Shown here piece by piece: positions 13,926 to 14,516 of a DNA stretch of 14,516 nucleotides. Numbering within the stretch: the first letter of the stretch is position 1; every line of letters begins with the position of its first letter. The notes under the pieces were generated by a model. That model was not told the origin of the DNA and did no database searches. It saw nothing but the letters and a program-made list of their open reading frames with translations. The stretch comes from Anaerolineae bacterium (GTDB lineage: Bacteria; Chloroflexota; Anaerolineae; B4-G1; SLSP01), in contig JAFGSL010000445.1 of assembly GCA_016934645.1 (NCBI GenBank), positions 1 to 14,516 of the forward strand, in the 5' to 3' direction. The translations under genes were made by a program, and so were the position numbers.

Positions 13926-14465
13926 TTATGAGATGAACTGATCAAGATCAAAATTACCACTGTTGAACTCAACGAGTTTCACCCAGTCAATTGCACCTGT
14001 CTGATCACAGAACTTACTGATAAATTGCCCAGTAAATCGGTTGATGATTCTGTTCTTTTCTGCTTCAAAGGCATCGTTGTGCTCTTTGGCTCTATGACCG
14101 ATTGGCTCAATGATATCGGTGTACAAATCCTTGTTCTGGCTGATCAAATACCAAAAGTTTTGTCCGACCACTTTGAGATAGCCAGCCTGCATATAGCTCG
14201 TTCGTGTTTTCCCATAGCAGATGCCCAATACTGGCTCAACTCTGGCAGCAACCCTTGATTGGCGAACACGGATGACGGCATCGCGTAGGTCTTGGGCAAG
14301 TTTCTTGTGCTGAGAGCTATTGCCCCAATTGGGCCCGGATTTTACTGAGACCACGTAATGAGTTCCGTCGTTTATGAATTCTAAATCAACACCTTGCGCG
14401 GTGGATTTGTGTCCACCACATGTTTCTCCAGCAACGAATATCAGTAGATCGCAATGGGCCGGATA
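13926..14465 (-). pseudogene. PmeII-type type II restriction endonuclease, 5'-truncated remnant
   Basis: 179 codons are open from just after an in-frame TAA (14468-14466) to the TAA at 13928-13926. The readable protein contains LLIFVAGETCGGHKS, GVDLEFIND and YVVSVKSGPNWGNSSQ, followed by VLGICYGKT, GYLKVVGQNFWYLIS and DLYTDIIEPIG. This matches, from memory, the PmeII restriction endonuclease family, with the D of GVDLEF and the K of SVKSG as likely PD-(D/E)XK-type catalytic residues. There is no ATG, GTG or TTG between the upstream TAA and the catalytic Asp; the first usable start (GTG at 14354) would remove that Asp. About 70-80 N-terminal residues expected for the family are missing, and no other frame upstream gives them. 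It is therefore probably inactive. The segment looks lower in GC than the rest of the window. A partner methyltransferase is not seen. Confidence 0.65.
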
Positions 14466-14516
14466 TTAGATTGTAAAAGAGCCATTTTTAACCATACTTG
14501 GGCTTGGAAAAGCAAA

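Overview
The window looks like chromosomal DNA of a member of the Chloroflexota (Anaerolineae-like). This is inferred from moderately high GC, a long Ycf45/SpoIIIAA-type ATPase with an R3H tail, and a membrane-anchored baseplate-J-like protein next to ruvX. No rRNA or other taxonomic marker is present. No tRNA, rRNA, CRISPR array or intact insertion sequence was seen.

Layout. (1) 1-2950, minus strand: an accessory transcription unit read right to left. A strong promoter (2913-2939) sits between two copies of a 14-nt direct repeat. It is followed by two PqqD-like proteins, a 78-aa ribbon-helix-helix-like protein, a radical SAM/SPASM enzyme resembling ScmE, then hicA, hicB and the start of a BrnA-like antitoxin that runs off the left edge. 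The first part resembles a peptide-maturation (RiPP-like) cassette without a recognisable precursor; the second is a toxin-antitoxin block. (2) 2981-6270, minus strand: a nitrilase-superfamily amidohydrolase, thymidylate kinase (tmk) and the R3H/AAA ATPase, separated by two intergenic elements with strong inverted repeats. (3) 6271-6445: a divergent promoter region. (4) 6446-12335, plus strand: a housekeeping operon alaS - baseplate-J-like membrane protein - ruvX - mltG, covering translation, RNA processing and cell-wall synthesis. The alaS-ruvX-mltG order is also found in Bacillus (alaS, yrrK, yrrL). (5) 12401-13615, minus strand: a cellobiose 2-epimerase of the AGE family with all expected active-site residues. 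(6) 13616-14516: a lower-GC decayed flank with a VapB-tail-like small ORF and a 5'-truncated PmeII-type restriction endonuclease.

The least expected signal is a family of short GACTA direct-repeat arrays just upstream of the ribosome-binding sites of alaS, mltG and the epimerase, always in the same orientation as the gene and with the same 8-7-8 spacing. A weaker 8-nt version precedes the R3H ATPase. At alaS the array lies downstream of a near-consensus promoter, so it should be transcribed into the mRNA leader. Other dispersed-looking repeats sit at gene 3' ends and supply the stop codons of three genes.
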